A stretch of 64,000 bases of DNA from JASSUD01 sp031963005. GTDB taxonomy: Bacteria > Pseudomonadota > Gammaproteobacteria > Burkholderiales > Burkholderiaceae. How positions within the stretch are numbered: position 1 is the stretch's first letter; each line of letters starts with the position of its first letter. The position numbers and the translations under genes were made by a program. A model generated the notes under the pieces. That model saw only the letters and a program-made list of their open reading frames with translations, searched no databases and was not told the DNA's origin. Of the stretch, positions 63,679 through 64,000 are shown piece after piece. The stretch lies in assembly GCA_031963005.1 (NCBI GenBank), contig JASSUL010000008.1:36076-100075 (forward strand). Reading direction: 5' to 3'.

Positions 63679-64000
63679 TCAACCAAAAGTCGGCCACCAA
63701 CTCTGAGACTGTTCATATTTCTTCAACGCTTTAGAAGCATAATTTCTAACCCGATCATCACTATCTTCTAAAACAGCCTTTAAGGTTGAACGAACATTTT
63801 CTGTTTTGAGTAACTCTGGTTTCAAACTCAATGCATAAGCAGAATTACCTCTGAGCCAATTAGCGTACTGCTGATTGCCAACCGCCTCTACCAAAATGGA
63901 AGTCACTTTATCTGAGAAGTGGCCTTTGCGCGCTAATGCCACAGCCGCTTGAATTTTAACTTCACTATCTGAATCGTTCAGGGCGGCTTCTAAGGCAGAT
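63679..64000 (-). CDS. HEAT-repeat protein, C-terminal part (partial)
   Basis: The frame runs in from the right edge and ends with a TGA at 63679. About 107 codons show HEAT-like helical repeats: SALEAALNDSDSEVKIQAAV followed by ALARKG, and LKAVLEDSDDRVRNYASKAL followed by KKYEQ. A GTG at 63942 is an internal codon, because the repeat continues upstream without a break. HEAT proteins are scaffolds; family and role cannot be judged from the fragment. Confidence 0.75.
   Translation of the reverse strand, partial: SALEAALNDSDSEVKIQAAVALARKGHFSDKVTSILVEAVGNQQYANWLRGNSAYALSLKPELLKTENVRSTLKAVLEDSDDRVRNYASKALKKYEQSQSWWPTFG

Noticed and set aside
1..64000. CRISPR arrays and tRNA or rRNA genes
   Set aside because: I saw no regularly spaced direct repeats and no cloverleaf with a T-loop consensus; a scan with tRNAscan-SE could still find one.

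Overview
The window looks like a chromosomal segment of a host-associated betaproteobacterium related to Burkholderia. RuvB, HisA, PpsA, the two-lipoyl-domain AceF, SpoT and the XerD/Nth set read like Burkholderiaceae proteins. The sequence is less GC-rich than free-living Burkholderia, has lost neighbours from usual gene blocks (ruvC, lpd, hisF/hisB, yicC), and carries many eukaryote-like repeat proteins (F-box, leucine-rich, ankyrin, WD40-like). The best fit I can suggest is a fungal endosymbiont of the Mycoavidus/Glomeribacter type. That is inference; no rRNA or other decisive marker is present.

Region 1 (1-11.1 kb) looks like a specialised-metabolite cluster: the 3' end of an unknown gene, an ATP-grasp ligase, a divergent seryl-tRNA synthetase of a non-betaproteobacterial type, an MFS exporter, an MIO aminomutase resembling the beta-phenylalanine-forming AdmH, a GT4-like glycosyltransferase, an IolB-like cupin isomerase, a class III aminotransferase and a UDP-glucuronate-4-epimerase-like enzyme. 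Together these could make and link a beta-amino acid, an amino-polyol or amino sugar and a sugar. The second SerRS could provide self-protection or a Ser-tRNA substrate.

Region 2 (11.2-30.7 kb) is mostly housekeeping: divergent ppsR/ppsA, clpS-clpA, prlC, aceE-aceF and ruvA-ruvB. It is interrupted by an F-box/LRR gene, a coiled-coil gene and a decayed copy of that gene. Region 3 (30.8-52.9 kb) holds an ankyrin gene, a long minus-strand run rph-rdgB-hemW-DUF1275-can-pepP-hisH-hisA, then gmk-rpoZ-spoT, a CNNM/CBS protein, rsmA, a WD40-like gene, nth, xerD, plsY, yajQ and coaE.

Region 4 (53-64 kb) is accessory. One F-box/LRR gene sits between 83-bp inverted repeats that begin GGGG and are flanked by a 5-bp direct repeat, which looks like a Tn3-family-derived miniature element carrying an effector gene. 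Next come a small membrane protein, an RNA methyltransferase, an F-box/ankyrin protein, a cluster of AT-rich LRR genes, a decayed ISNCY-like transposase whose apparent ends also enclose one LRR gene, and the edge of a HEAT-repeat gene.

The main message is an effector-rich symbiont genome in which eukaryote-like effector genes appear to move on small transposable units, plus an undescribed-looking biosynthetic cluster with a foreign SerRS.
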